Shown: piece after piece, positions 20,428-33,200 of the stretch | Layout: each line of letters begins with the position of its first letter | How positions within the stretch are numbered: position 1 is the stretch's first letter | Assembly: GCA_029298735.1 (NCBI GenBank) | Contig: JANSLP010000012.1 | Location: 124,001-188,000, forward strand | Length of the DNA: 64,000 nt | DNA from: Ophiostoma sp. CBS 140.51 | Lineage: Eukaryota; Ascomycota; Sordariomycetes; Ophiostomatales; Ophiostomataceae | Direction of reading: 5' to 3' | Position numbers and translations under genes: made by a program | Notes under the pieces: model-generated | Database searches by the model: none | The model's input: only the letters and a program-made list of their open reading frames with translations | Told to the model about the DNA's origin: nothing

Positions 20428-22365
20428 GGAGCGTGAAGACATGCGCCGTTTGACCCTCTCTGGCGTGGCGGCACCCTAGGCCCCTTGGCATACATGCCCT
20501 GTCTTCCCCCAGACAAAAGTCCCCAAGCAGCCAATATAAAATTTTAGGAGTTTTTCTTGCATTAAATTTAATTCATTTGCCTGGGGGGAGCCACACTTTC
20601 TTTGAGGTAGGTACTTTGTACATACACTTTGTTCCTCCTTCCCCCTTGTCCGCCCACAGAAAGGATAGAAAGGGTGGGTCGCAACGCGCTGCCATAGGTC
20701 CGTTGGTCTAGAGCAGACCCACAGGGGCTTGTCCGCATTCTCTCATCTCTTTCTCGTCGTCTGTCCTCTCTTCCTTTGCCTTTTCAACTTTTCATTGAAC
20801 CTTGTAACCTTTTCGCCAAAGCCACAACGCTTTGCAGAGCCAAGGCCCGACAGACTGTGAAAACGATGTGCGAATGCACACAGGGCACAAAAGGCGGGTG
20901 TGCAGCAATCAAAAGGCGGCGAAGGAAGTTGGTGTGAATTCGACGATGTTGTCTTCTTTTCACTGATGGGGGTGGTGACAGAGGTCGCAGAGACTCACTG
21001 ACGAGCCAGGAATACCTTCTGTCGGCACTCGAAAGCGGTATGTTGGCGTGTTCCTTCGCTTGTATCAAGTACGAGCCGGTGCCGCTTCAGCGCCATGTGT
21101 TTGATTCCACCAACGACGTCCACGAGTTCATAACAGTGAGCAAAAGCCTGCCCCCTCACTCCCCCTCACTCCCTCATCATTTCAGGCTGTCCTTGGCCTT
21201 TTCGGTGTTTGTTCGTGTCCTTCGTCCAGTTTCTCGTGTTGTGGTTTTCTGCATTCTTGGGCTGCCTTGGTGTTCTTGGGAGCATCTTGGTGCTCTGGTC
21301 ACAATGCTCTTCGGTTTTTCTTGGTGTCTTGGTCTTTCATTGGGTATTCGTCACCATACGAGTCAACGTAAGATACAGGGCGGCGATACTGCCCCGTCGT
21401 GTTCACGACATACTCTTCGTCTTCTTCTCTCGATCAGCATATGGCCACGGCGGTTTTTGCAACGCCTATATGTCCGTTTTTCGTCTTTTTTTCTCATTTG
21501 CCTATCTCCTCTCACCCTCTATCTACCCGTCACTACGTACGGGAATTTTGTACCACGAGAGTACCGTTCTGGTGCATGCGCGAAGGACTCTTTTTTCATG
21601 TGCCTTTGTCTCTCCCTCAAAGCTTCATGGGAAAGGGAGACATGGTCCCCTTTTCTCCCCCCGGCGGATGATGACCAGCTGGTCGGATATTTCACGCTCT
21701 GTGGCCTTCTTTTGTTTCCTTCGTTTGCTGTTTGCTGTCTTTTGTTTCTTATTTCTCTTTTCCCCGTACCTCTGCTCTTCCTGTTCGTTTTCCCTCCACG
21801 TCTCAAATGCGACTGCACGTTTTGCTGCATTCCATGGGCTATGATCCCGCACAATGAGCGATTGAGACAAGCCAAAAATAAACTATGTTGAAAAAGGCAC
21901 GCTGTTGAAAAGAAGTGAATGAGTGGCTGTCAGTAGCTGTCGGTAACTCACAGGTCCTACAGGAACCTGAACGCGGTGCATCCCCATTGTGTGCTCTCAG
22001 GCTGACCACCTGTTCGTGCCATTGCTGTGCTAAAGGCTACCTACCACCTTTTCGTTTTTCCAGTTGTCAACTCAAAACTAATTCTGTCAAAATGCCCACT
22101 TTCTCTCGTTTTCGTCCAATCTGTGTCCGTTCCAGCAAGTTGCAAGCTGTGGACAAGGGGCCCCAGGCAGAACGAGACCACAGAACGAACGGGCGGGAGG
22201 AGCAATAGCAAAATGAGCAGGCAGGACGGGAAGCAGAATTGTTCATTTGAATTGAAAACCAAACCCCAGGGTTGCCTCGAACGCTCGGCCAGAGAATAAC
22301 TTGAACAATATGGACGATGGATATTGGTGGTCAGTTGTCACAGACACAAAGAGAGACGTTCAAAA

Positions 22366-22405
22366 GGTACATGGGTACAACTGTACGAGGGTACAAAGGT
22401 ACTTG
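22366..22405 (+). repeat. Five-unit, 8-bp-period GGTACAAN tandem array
   Basis: Units in order: GGTACATG, GGTACAAC, TGTACGAG, GGTACAAA, GGTACTTG. GTAC falls at 22367, 22375, 22383, 22391 and 22399, exactly eight bases apart each time. It lies about 3.7 kb upstream of the glucose sensor gene and about 3 kb beyond the hse1 3' end, in DNA without a recognisable gene. Confidence 0.65.
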
Positions 22406-25384
22406 TGGAAGGTGGCCGCCGTTGGTGTCTTTTCCCCCTCTTTTCGCATTTCTCACCTGCTCCTCGCTGTTGCCGTTCTTGGCTTGGCCTTCCATTGAAC
22501 TAGGGCTGAAAACGGAGTAGTGTGGTTTCCACCCGTTAGCGGCAAGCCTCTCTGCGTCTGTCTCCTCTATTTTTCCCTGGGAAAAGGGAAAAGGGAAAAG
22601 GTCGTCATGAAATAGAAAAAGGAAAGAGAGGAGAAGCGGATTGAGAGGAGCAAGCTGGAAAGGAAAGAGCGATGAAGGGGCGCGTCTTCCGAATGTATGT
22701 GTACGCATTCTGTTTGGGCGCGGGAAGCCGTCTTACGTTGCAGGAGTGTATGTTTGCATCAAGGGCTCATTCTTCGGTCTGTGCTGCAGCCCTGAAAATA
22801 TGAGGTACAAGTATTTCGTACAGTTCGTACACATCATGATACGGAGTATTGACATCAACCAATGTTGCACATTACTGTCCGACCGCGCACTAACACTTGT
22901 AGTCTAAACACAACAGCCGTTGGTTCTTAAAGTTGCCAGTGGTCTGATGTGTTTTTTGCTAGTCGCCAATGCAACTGAGGTCGCTGAAGTGGCGTGTCTT
23001 TCGAGCTCGGGAACCGTTCATAGGGCTCAGACACGGGCTGTGGGTGATGAACATCGTCCCAAATGTCAGGCAGATCAGCAAGGATCAGAACGTTTCCAGC
23101 GCGACTTCTGGGTGTCCAAGGTCCCCTACTCAGTATGTGCAAGAGGCCGATCATGCTCAGCCCCTGGGTGGTTTGGCGAGGTCCACGTTGTTGTCCGTTC
23201 TCTTGCGACTTTACGCGCGCTGGTCCCTTCCATCTTCAGTAGTCTTTGGATCTTTGGATCGATCGACCGTTGAATCGCATTCTGTAAATTTTGTCAATTT
23301 CACGCGTCAATTCAGTCATTGTTGCGACGTTTTGAATGCCGGCGACTCCAAAACGCGTGGGTGGAAAACAAAGATGCGCGTTCCTGTCGATAGTGTCGCA
23401 TGCTCTGGAATCAGCACATGAAGTGACAGAAAGGTATGCAAGTATCCTGCAGCACAAAATATGACCAAAAAGTACGAGCCAGTACCAGCTGCCCGGACAG
23501 TCGTCCGCTCCTCTTTCGCTAGGAAAGTGGCTACTGTCAGAAGAGACTTCTCCACCGCAGTGCGGGTGCTGGCGAAAGAACTAAGAGTGAGCAGGAGACG
23601 ACGGAGAACCAACAGCCACCAGTGGGTCTAGCCGGGTCACCAACACACGGCAGAGAAGAGGCTGCAGCCAGGTTGGTTCAGTATGTGTAGGAAAGGGATG
23701 GGAAGCAACGAAAATGGCTCCTGAAGGCTCCGTCGTCACAAGAAAACGACAAGACCACAAAACCGATGGGATAAAAAGATGGAGAACTGGGGAAATGAAC
23801 GAAGAAAATGAGAGACAAGACTGCAAAAACAATGGAGACTCCCGAGACGACGAAAACCCGACAGGATGCCAGAAATACACAGACGAAAATGGTCGACCAG
23901 GGGTGCACTGAAGATGGGGTCGGTCCTGCTGAAAGGGCCTTTTCTTTTTCTCAAGAAACATCCTGCAGCAAGCACAAGGCGGCTTGGCCTTGGCCTCGTC
24001 CTCACAGTGATTCCCATTGCCCAAAATGCGACGGCAATTTCCACCAACGCTCGCCCATCGCCGATGAGCTGAGGACGAGTCTGCTAAAAACGGTGGAGGC
24101 TCGTTCACAGACAACAGACAGGCAGGTGAGGCGAGGCACAGCAGCAACAGGCGAGAAGGACGGCACCGGACAACTTGGAGGAATCCGACAAGAACATCGT
24201 CAACGGATTTTTGTTACTGTCTCACCAATGCTTTGGCATCTTGTCGTTTTCGACAGTCAAGAACAGGTGAAAAAGGCAGGAGTCCAAGAACTTCATCGTC
24301 GGTCGTTCTTACCTCGTAACTGCCAGCACACAAATAACGGCAAGCTCAACCGGCACGGCCGTCTGACTCCCTCCTGCCCGTAACGTGGAAATCAAACTTT
24401 CCAACGCCCAAAACTTGGGGAAGACAACTATCTCTCATTACACTTACAACCCATGTTTTTCCTTCGTCTTCCTCCATGTGCGGCTGGTCTTGCTCGTTCT
24501 CATCATCATGCTTTTCACACGAAAACGGCCACAATGTGTGGAAATTCGGTGTGGGTCGAACCGAATATATTCTCCATTTTTTGTCACCGGCAGAGAGATG
24601 TGCTTCATGGTGTCTCCTTCCCTCTTTCTTTCCACTATCCTCGGTGTTCCTATCCTTTCTTCTTCAGGTGCATCGTGCTTTGCTCCTGCCCAGTAAGTAA
24701 AGCTGTTCACAATTCCAGAGAAGCCCCTGTCATGGCGCACAGTCAGGCCCTCTTTTCTTTCTCTGTTTGACCTCCCTGTGACTTCTTTCCTGTGACGAGA
24801 ATGGCCGGTTGCATGTGCAAGCTCGTGGAGAGTGCCCATCTTTCTTCACGATGCAGCGTCTGTGCCCGTTCTCTCTTGACCGCTGGAACTTGACCTACAC
24901 ATATTGGTGGCTTGGCCCAGTAAAATATTCCCCAGTTGATCCCCCAGCGGCAGCTCCCCCAGAAGACCACAGTGGGCCGGCTACCCGCCAAAACTCTAAA
25001 TTTGCACTCTGCACTAAATAATACGCAGCACAAATCTGTGGGGAGGCGATTGCAGGACAAAGGACAAACTCCGTTGATGAGAAACGAGGCAGCAACCATC
25101 GCGAGTTGATATGGTACCAGGTGAGAGGTCAAAGACTACCTAGGGGGAAAATGCCGTTGCAGCTGGTTTTTTGTATATGAATAAATAAAGATAGCGGTAT
25201 CTCCTTTCTCCGTAGTTGTCGTTTATTTTTCTGATTTATTTTAAATATAAAAGGGCGATTTAAATGGAACCCACAAATGTAAAAGAAGAAAAAAAAGGAA
25301 CGAAAAACAAAAGCACCAAAAATGAAAGCCAGAAAACCACGCAACCATCGCTGTCCATCTTTACACACCCTCCTCCACTCTCCC

Positions 25385-28095
25385 CTAATAACCAACCCGA
25401 CCCATCTGCCGGTAGTAATCGTCGACTGGCGGGCTACCACCGCCCTGCTGTGGCGCGGGGGCTTCCGTAGGTGGCACGTACGGCCGGTACTGCTGCTGCT
25501 CCAGTGGCGGCGAGCCCGGTCCAGCGCCTACTGATGTACGGCTGGGTAGGCTTGTGCGAGAGTCGTAGGGTGCCGGCGGTGGCGAGGACGTCGGCGGTGC
25601 GGGCGCTGCATTCTGGGGCGGGGCGGGTGCTGAAGACGGGTAGCCGTTGTAGGCCTGGTACGAAGGGGTGGAGGGAGGAGGAGCAGAGGCGTTGTTGGTC
25701 TCGGTCGGCGGCAGCGGACCGCTGGGCAGACCAGTGGTGGATGGAGGACCGTATTGGTCGGGCGAGTAGACGGACGAAGCGTAGGTGTGGGCAGAGGTGG
25801 GTTGGGCGGCAGCGGGCGGAATGTTGGCGGCGTTGGGGTTGTGTGAGGCAATGGGCGAGTCGTAGGCCGAAGTCGAAAGCTCCTGCGGGTTTCCGTAGGT
25901 GCTGTGCGGGCCACCGCCGCTAGGCCCCGAGACGGAGCCACCCTGCTGCTGCTGCTGAAGAGGGTTGTAGGGAAGGTACGTGTTGTTGGCTGGGGGTTGA
26001 GCAGGGGCGATGTTGGTCTGGAGCGGCGAGGGCTGCTTGGGCGGGCCGCTGGGGCCACTGCCAGATGGGATGCGCTGGCCCTGCGGGTGGCCCTGAGAAT
26101 ATGATGCTTGCGGTTGAGGAGGCTGTTGGTGATGTTGTTGCTGTGGTGGCGGCTGCTGGTGCTGCTGGGCCTGCTGAGGTTGCGCTGGTGGGATCTCGGC
26201 GTTGGCTAGGTAGAAAGCAGACGGTGCGCCGGTGTTTGGGCGGTGCATATTAGGCGAGGGCGATTGAGGGTATTGCTGGTCTGTAGACAGTTAGCATGTT
26301 GCTCTACATAATAAGAAGACGGGCGAGCGTGTGGTGGAAGTGCGCAGGATAACAATAGAATAGATGGGTATAGAATTATAAAGTAATAAGAATAAAAAAA
26401 GGCAGGCAGAAGAGAAGGAGCGTGTACGTGTGTGGAGGGGGCCTGCCTTTTCCCGACTATCTCGTCCCCAATTGTGCTTTTCTATTGTGTCCTGGCAACT
26501 GGATGCACGCTGTGTTTTCTAGTATAAAGACTGACCCTGACGTTGTGGCCCGGGAGTGTAGTATCTCTGGTCTGGTGGTGCCTGCTGCTGCTGCGGAGGC
26601 TGTTGCTGCTGTTGAGCCATGCCGGGCGCCGGGTAGCCCGCATGGGGTGCGATGTGGGGAGTGCCAGGACCGCCGGGGGCGCCAGGGCCCATCGGGTAAC
26701 CCTGGGGGTTGATGTGCTGGTGCATGGCGTATTGCTGGTAGTTGGGCTGTGGCGGGTGGGACATGGACGATTCGAGCAGGGCCTCGTAGTCGCGGCGGGC
26801 CTTGATGAACTTTTCGTTGAGCTGCGTGAAGTCGTCTGGGGCTGTTAGTCTATCTTTATGTGCCAAAAAATGGGTTTCTGGAGCGGGTGCCTTTGCTTAC
26901 CCTTCTTCTGTGAGTACTTCTCGATAAGTTTGATGAGCTTCGGCCGGATGGCAAGTGTCTGGTGGTACAGTTTAGAAATCTCGTCCGTGTCCTCTTCCCG
27001 TGGTGCGGCGTTAGAGGCGCTCAACAGGGTCAGCAGCTTCTCGACGTTCTTGATCTCGGCAAAGACCTCGGCCTCCATCTGGGCCTCACGCTGCAACTCG
27101 TCGGGGGTCGGGTCGGCCAGGATCTCGACATAGTTGAGCGGGAAGATACCAGTGCGGCCCTTGAGCGAACCACGCCACCAATCGCGGTAGACGGACTCAA
27201 GCACGGCAATAATATCACCCTTCTTGAAGTCGAGCTCATCCTGCTCTGAGGCGGCAAAGTCAAAGAGGGCGCGAACCCGAGAAACAGTCGCGGCTGTGGT
27301 ACCCTGCGTAGGAGCGGGAGTTGCTTGCTGGCCTGCACCGCCAGCAGGGCCGCCTGCTGCGGCACCGCCGTAGCCCGAGGGGCCACCTGCGCCCGAGGGG
27401 CCGGCACCGGCACCGGCAGCACCGCCACCACCGTTGGGGGCAGCCTGCTTCTTGCTCGCCTCGTCCTCGAGAGACAGCTTGAGGGCCCGCTGCAGATCCT
27501 CCTCTTCGCGCTGGCGGTCCTGCTCGGTCAGGCTGTTCTTCTGGGGCGCCGAGGGCGCGGGCTGCAGCTGGGGCTGGGCGTGCTGGAGACGGCTGTAGGC
27601 ATCCTGCATGATGCCGAGGTCGGTGTTGCTACGGAACATGTCGGACCACTCCTTCATGCGCTCCAAGATCTTGAGGCGAACGAGATTGTGGGTGTTGCGG
27701 TCGTTGGCGAGCTTGAGCAGGGCGTCGGTAAAGGCGCGCGAGGCGAGTTCGCGGTGCAGCGGCGTGCCGCAGTTCTGGCTCAAAGCGTTGGCGAGCTCGA
27801 GAGTATAAAGCTGGACGTTGGCGTTGCGGTGTGCGAGACGCTTGATGAGGCTCTGGACGGCCTCCTTAGGACCGTTGACGGCATCGTTGGAGACACGGTC
27901 GCAGACTTCGAGGATGGCGGCCCAGTCCTCGGACGTGGCGTTTTCGTCGGTGGCCTTGCCTGTGGGGAAAAAGAATACATGTTAGAGGTAAAAGTTAAGT
28001 CAAAGAAGTGCTCAAGAGCACACGACGCATCGCAATCGGTGCCAAGACATACCAACGGCCTCGTCAAAGGGGCCGGGAGCGGCTGCACGAAACAT
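25385..28095 (-). CDS. ESCRT-0 subunit Hse1
   Basis: Four exons (minus): 28095-28053, 27959-26901, 26841-26536, 26280-25385; 767 residues. Introns: 93 bp (GTATGT...CACAG), 59 bp (GTAAGC...CTAACAG) and 255 bp (GTCAGT...CTACAG). Joins give EAVG-KATDE, YSQKK-APDDF and PQRQ-DQQYPQ. Hse1 pairs with Vps27 on endosomes to capture ubiquitinated membrane proteins for the multivesicular body pathway. Domains: VHS (about 1-145), ubiquitin-interacting motif EEEDLQRALKLSLEDE (about 166-181), Gly-rich linker, SH3 (about 239-295, ALFDFAASEQDELDFKKGD with DWWRGSLKGRTGIFPLNYV), GAT-like helices (about 300-400), then a long Pro/Gln/Tyr-rich tail. Yeast Hse1 is 452 residues; the excess is the tail. Exons 1-2 are secure; the 255-bp intron 3 is less certain, and its retention would stop translation about 473 residues in, removing the tail. 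Confidence 0.93.
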
Positions 28096-30247
28096 GGTGG
28101 CGGGCGCTGCTAGAAAGACCAGATGTGCAAAGGAAGATAAAAGGCGGTAAAGCTAAAGCTGAATGAAACGGTGATGCGGTGTTGCGGCCTGAGATCGGGC
28201 TGGTCACGGCCTGAAGATAAAAGGGACACGGTCGATGACTACCAATCAGGCAGCAGAGCTTCAGCTGTTCGGATGAGACGATGATGATGCTGCAGGTTGC
28301 GAAAGGAGGCTATCGCGAAAGGAGGCTGATCCCGCTCGAAAATCACTTTGTTGCTTGGGGTGAGAGAAAAGAGGCGCAAAACGCGTAGTTGGTCAGGCTG
28401 TCGTCGGATCGTTGAAGAAAGGAAGAGAGTATTGTTTGTGAGGAGAGAGTTTGGGTGACGAGGCTTCCAACGAACACTGCTGTTCGGGGGGGAAAAGGGA
28501 AGGTCGGGAGAAGGAGGTGGAGCGGGCAGGTGCGAAGAGGCAAACAAGGCACGAGTACTCCGTAGGCGCAGGTTAGGCCCAGTTGGGTAATGATGGATTC
28601 ACACTCTCGGCCGCTATTACGAGGAGGCAAGAGCATTTAGCATTCGAGGCACTGTAGCGCAACACTTTTGAGCGCTGTTACGTCGTCAGGTCGTCTACAG
28701 GCAGGCGCAACAGGGCCGGTTCCCACCAATTCCACTGGGGCCTCGCCTCCTTGCACGAGCCAAGCCTGGCTCTCTGGGCCTGAACTTGCAGGGGGAAGGA
28801 GGCTGTCCAGTCACAGTGTGCGGTTTACTATTGTGGGGCCATCCCAAGCTACCTGTAAAGAGAAGCAACGAAACTGCAGCTCAGGCAGGTTCCAGACATC
28901 AAAAGACAGGACGGAAGTTGCGACTGGCCAAAAGACGGCATAGAACAGGGGAAGGAAAGAACGAACGCAAAGATCGACAGAAAACAAGAAGGCAGGATCT
29001 AAGCATCTTTTCTCGCTTCCCTTCCCCTTTCATCGGCAAGAGCAACTCAAGCACACGAGCCATGAATAGATCTGTCATTCCATACGCTATTGCCTGGCTA
29101 AGCCACTGTGGCAGAGTCGAAGCCCCCCTCGTCCAGCACAGGAAGCACCATTAACTGGAGAAATCCCACTCTAAATCGAATCCGCCACCATCGCAGCGCC
29201 CCGCCGCCATCGTCTCGAGACCCTGACGTATTCTCGCCTCTCGAGGAAAGTCTTGAAGAAAGAGTGGGGCCGGCTTTGGCGAGGTGAGTTCGGGAGCAAT
29301 CTGGGCACTTTTGTACAAGAATAGACTGTAGACGACCCATCGTAGGATATTTTACCTGCAAGGCTCGCAAAGTTCGCATTTCCAGCACTCTCGGGTGTGT
29401 GTGCCTTTTTGTGCTGCCTCAGACTAGCGCAAGCTGATTACGTAGATATGCCGACGAATTCTTCCAGCGTCCAGTAAGAAAATCCAATAAGAATTGTTAC
29501 AGACAAGAGCAAACCCGAAATAGATGAAGAGGTAAATCGTTGGTGGGTTCCCTCCTCGACTCATGCGTTTAAATCACGTGGGATTTTATACATTGTTTTT
29601 GTGAAAGTATCGATCATTCAGATTGTACAAGATCTCGCCGAATGATATCAAGGATATCTCATAGCATGTGAGTGGATATATAGTAGACATTTGTCTGCCC
29701 GTTGCGCTCGTCCAAATCCCTGTGTGCAGATGACGAAAATCGAAAATATTTTGTAACGTATAACATGTAAATGGGGGAGTTTGTACCAGGCATTGTTGGC
29801 CGCTGGATATCCCCGAAAGAGAAGAGAAGAGAAGTGGTATGAAATAAAAATATGACTGAAAGAAAGAAAGAAGAAACGCCAGCCTTGGTTCCTCCATGCT
29901 CCGCTGTCCCCAGGGCCTGGTATCACCAAACTTGTAAAGGAAAGGAAATCATCGCTTGGTGGTAAATAGCAAGACAGACAACTAGAAAGAAAAACATACA
30001 AGCGCAACGTAAAGAAGGTGAACCATTCTAACTGTCAACAAATGATGCGAGAACGCCTCATGATATGAGTATGAGAATTATAAAAACAGAATGAAAGACG
30101 CAAGAGCGTAAATGCACAGCAAAAGTCGCCAAATGAGAATGGAGTATGATTTGAAAAAATGCCATAAGAGAGAGATGTGAGTACTATTCATCTCACTATG
30201 CTTTGTGGGTTGCGATGACTGTCACAACTGCCACCATGTAAAACCTT
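28096..30247. other. Intergenic hse1 upstream / atg13 downstream
   Basis: About 2.15 kb. The left side is the hse1 leader/promoter and includes a TACTCCGTA word at 28556-28564; the right side (about 29.5-30.2 kb) is the AT-rich 3' flank of atg13 and has one TTTGTACCAGG at 29780-29790 matching half of the inverted repeat at 20411. No gene recognised. Confidence 0.5.
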
Positions 30248-33200
30248 TCACCACTGCCGGCGGCGCGACTCGTCGATGCTCTGCCGGTTGGGATCACGGC
30301 CAAGCTCAGACAGGTCAAAGACCAGCGGCTCGTCATCCGCCTCGCCGTAGCCACCGCCACTGGCACTGTTGCCACCACTACCGGTCGCACCGGCACCACC
30401 AAGATTGCCGACAAGGCCGCTGGCGACGCTGCCGGCACCACTGCCACGGCCCGAGCCGCCGCCACCGCTGTACCGGCCGAGGAAGGAACTGTTAATGCTT
30501 CCCCGGGGACCCTCGCTGCCGACACTACCACGCAGACCAGACGACGCATCGCCGCCCTGCTGCTGCTGCTGCTGTTGTTGTGACGTCGATTGTGTCTGCT
30601 GCTGAGTAGAGGGCGCGGGTGACGGCTGGTGACGGCTCATGTACCGGCGGCGAGGCGAGGCACTCAGAGTGCTGCCGCCACCGGCCGTGTTGCTCGAGCG
30701 AAGGGCTGCACCCACAGACGAAGTAACAGGCGGCAGCGAGGTATCGGCATCATCACGGACGCCGGCGGAACGCGACAGAGCACTACCACTGGCCGGACGC
30801 AGAATGCCTGCTGCAGCGGCCTTAAGGCCTGCAGGGCTGCCGGCAATGCCACCAGAAGTAGCACCTTCGCGGCTGGCTGCATCGTCGCCTGCATCATCAC
30901 CTGCGGAGGTGTGGTCGTCGAGGCGGAAGAGCGCCCCAGGCGGAGGCGGCTCACGGTTGCCTGCACCGCCAACACTCAGGCTGCGCTGAGCAAAGGCGGC
31001 CAGCTCAGCAGAGTCGTCGTCAACGTGATGGACAGCACGTGTCTTTTGGACGGCCGAGCTTGAACGACGGCCGCCAAGCTGGAGAAGACGCGGCGACAGC
31101 GGGATATCGATTGCGTTCGTGCCGCCAGCGACATCCTGGTTGTTGCCGTCCTCTTCGTCGTCATCATGGTTGACATTGTTCTCGTCGTCCTTGCCGCCAA
31201 TCGGACGCGGGCCACCAGGACGTGTGCGGACCTGTCCCTGGTGGTCGATGATGGCGTTTTCACTCAAACGTGATGGCACGGCGGGTGTGTGAGGAGTGTG
31301 CGGCGTGTTGGGTGACATGGGCTTAATGGGGGAGTGTGACGACGGCGACAGGGACGTGGATGTGTTGCCGGCGGCTGCGGCGCCGGCAGCGTTGCCAGTC
31401 GTGCTCGAGGCACCCGAAGTGCCTGGTGCAATCAGTTGGCGGCTCGACGAGCTCAGTGACCGTGGCATCTGCACCGACGAGTTCATAGAGTCCGTCAGAG
31501 CCACGTTGGACTCCCGCATAAGCTGAAAGCGGGACAGCTGTGCTGCTGTGCGACGTGCTGACTCGCCGCGCTTGCTACTCGTCTCGAAGCTCTGGAGCGT
31601 CTTTTTACTTTCGAGAGCCTTGAGGAACTCGGAGATGTTGTCGTCGTCGGTCTGGAAAGAACCAGAGCTGGCGACGCCACCAACCTCGGCCAACAGACCA
31701 GACCCAGGTTGGGCCATAGACGACGCCAGGCTCTGCTTGCCGCTGCTTCCCTGATCATCCTCATTGCGGCTGGCGCCACCAAATGATGACCGGCCGCGAC
31801 GGTGCGTAAAGCTGCTGCTGAAGCGGCTACCACCTGCGAGACGGGGTGACGAAGCTTGGCCAGGATCCATCATTGCAGCTGCCATGGCCGCCGAGGGACT
31901 GCCAACGGAGGTCGAGGGCTGCGGGGCACCACGAAGTGATGCGGCCATGCCTGCAGTGAGTGAGCTGCGGTTTCTAGCCTGGGCCAGTGCACTCAGTCCA
32001 GACGTGGGCCGTGATCCGGAGAGGGGTGATGAGGGGAGCGGCAGTTCGTCTTGTGTCGTCCGCGGTGATCCAGACAGCGAGCCGGCCTTGAAGGGCTGGA
32101 AGCTGACAGATGTCCGGCGGCCCAAGCCATCCAAGTTGCGGAGCACATTTGGTCTAGAGACGGATGACGTGGGTGACAAGCCAGCTGCGCGGCCACCAGT
32201 AATGGGCAGGGAATTTGGCGGGTCGATCTGCGGCCGCTGCTCCATGCTCGATGGGCGATACGAGTTTGTTGGAGAGCTTGTGTCGGAGCCAGCTGTGCGG
32301 ACCGCCTTAAGAGCGGATATGGGACTAGTGCCCAGCGCGTCGGCGCCGTGGAACGTGTTCAAACTGCCATATGTCTGCTGTGGCTGCGGTCGGTAGGCTG
32401 GCTCGGCAACATTACGACTACTGCGTTGATGAGAGGGGAGCGAGCCGACTACTTCAGCTGACGATTCGCGTCGCCGGTGCTGTTGGGCAGACGACTGTTG
32501 TGTTTGGCGCTGCTGAGATAGATAGGTATTGTCCGGACGCTGAGAAGGCGGTAGCGAAGGGCGGAAGTAGTTTTCGTCGATGCCCATAAAGCGCGAGCTC
32601 AGGAGCGATTCGGAGTCATCGATGCGGAAGCTGCAATCGTTGCGGTATGTCACTGAAGCGGAAAACCGGCCAATGGGCACTTCGAGATCGCCAAACATGT
32701 AGTCCGTAACTGCATCCCGGCCGATGTCGTAGACCAGAGGCTGGCGCAGGTTGTCGAAGCCGCGCGAGGCGATACGCGCCTCCGCCTCAGCGCCGGTCAA
32801 GATGCGGCAACGCACCTTGAGTGCCGGGTGCACGCCCTTAGTGGACGCCTGGCGAGAAAAGCGGTAGGCCGGCAGCACGTGTGTCGTCACAAAGAGCGAC
32901 CGGAAGAAGACGATGCTGCGTTTGTAGATGGTCGGCAGAATGGGGCCGAAATCTTCGATATCGTAGTCGACTACTCCGCTGCCGCTAGCGCTGCCGCTCG
33001 CATCGCCGGCCCGGCCCTTTTCGCCTGCAGCATCGGCAACACTGCTGCTGCCACTGCCACCGGCACCACCGGTGCTGCTTTTTAATAAGCTAGGGATGCA
33101 CTGAAGCTCGATCTTCCAGCGCTCGAGGATGATTTCGGTGGATCGTGTGCGGATCTTGTTGCTATCGGACCGTCCGCTGCTGCTGCTGCCGCTGCCGCTT

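Larger units (their letters stand above)
18640..25384. other. 6.7-kb region without a recognisable gene
   Basis: Upstream of the glucose transporter/sensor (left) and downstream of hse1 (right). From left to right: a GTCG-dense leader (18695-19094), a kilobase-scale purine-rich plus strand (about 19.4-20.2 kb), an inverted repeat (20411-20427), a CCAAT/TATAAAA pair at 20531-20541, T-rich DNA at 21.1-21.9 kb, an 8-bp-period GGTACAAN array (22366-22405), three GGGAAAA repeats at about 22579-22600, one TACGGAGTA word (22840-22848), then AT-rich 3' flank of hse1. Open frames of up to 388 codons exist (19185-20351 minus, 21040-21891 plus) but look like composition artefacts. It may hold long regulatory sequence or non-coding transcripts. 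Confidence 0.5.

Noticed and set aside
21040..21891. 283-codon plus-strand frame, hydrophobic
   Set aside because: T-rich DNA with a second long frame open on the same strand; no recognisable family and no splice logic that improves it.
23581..24383. Overlapping sense and antisense frames of about 190 codons
   Set aside because: Neither shows conserved sequence; mutual antisense overlap in a region of mixed composition.
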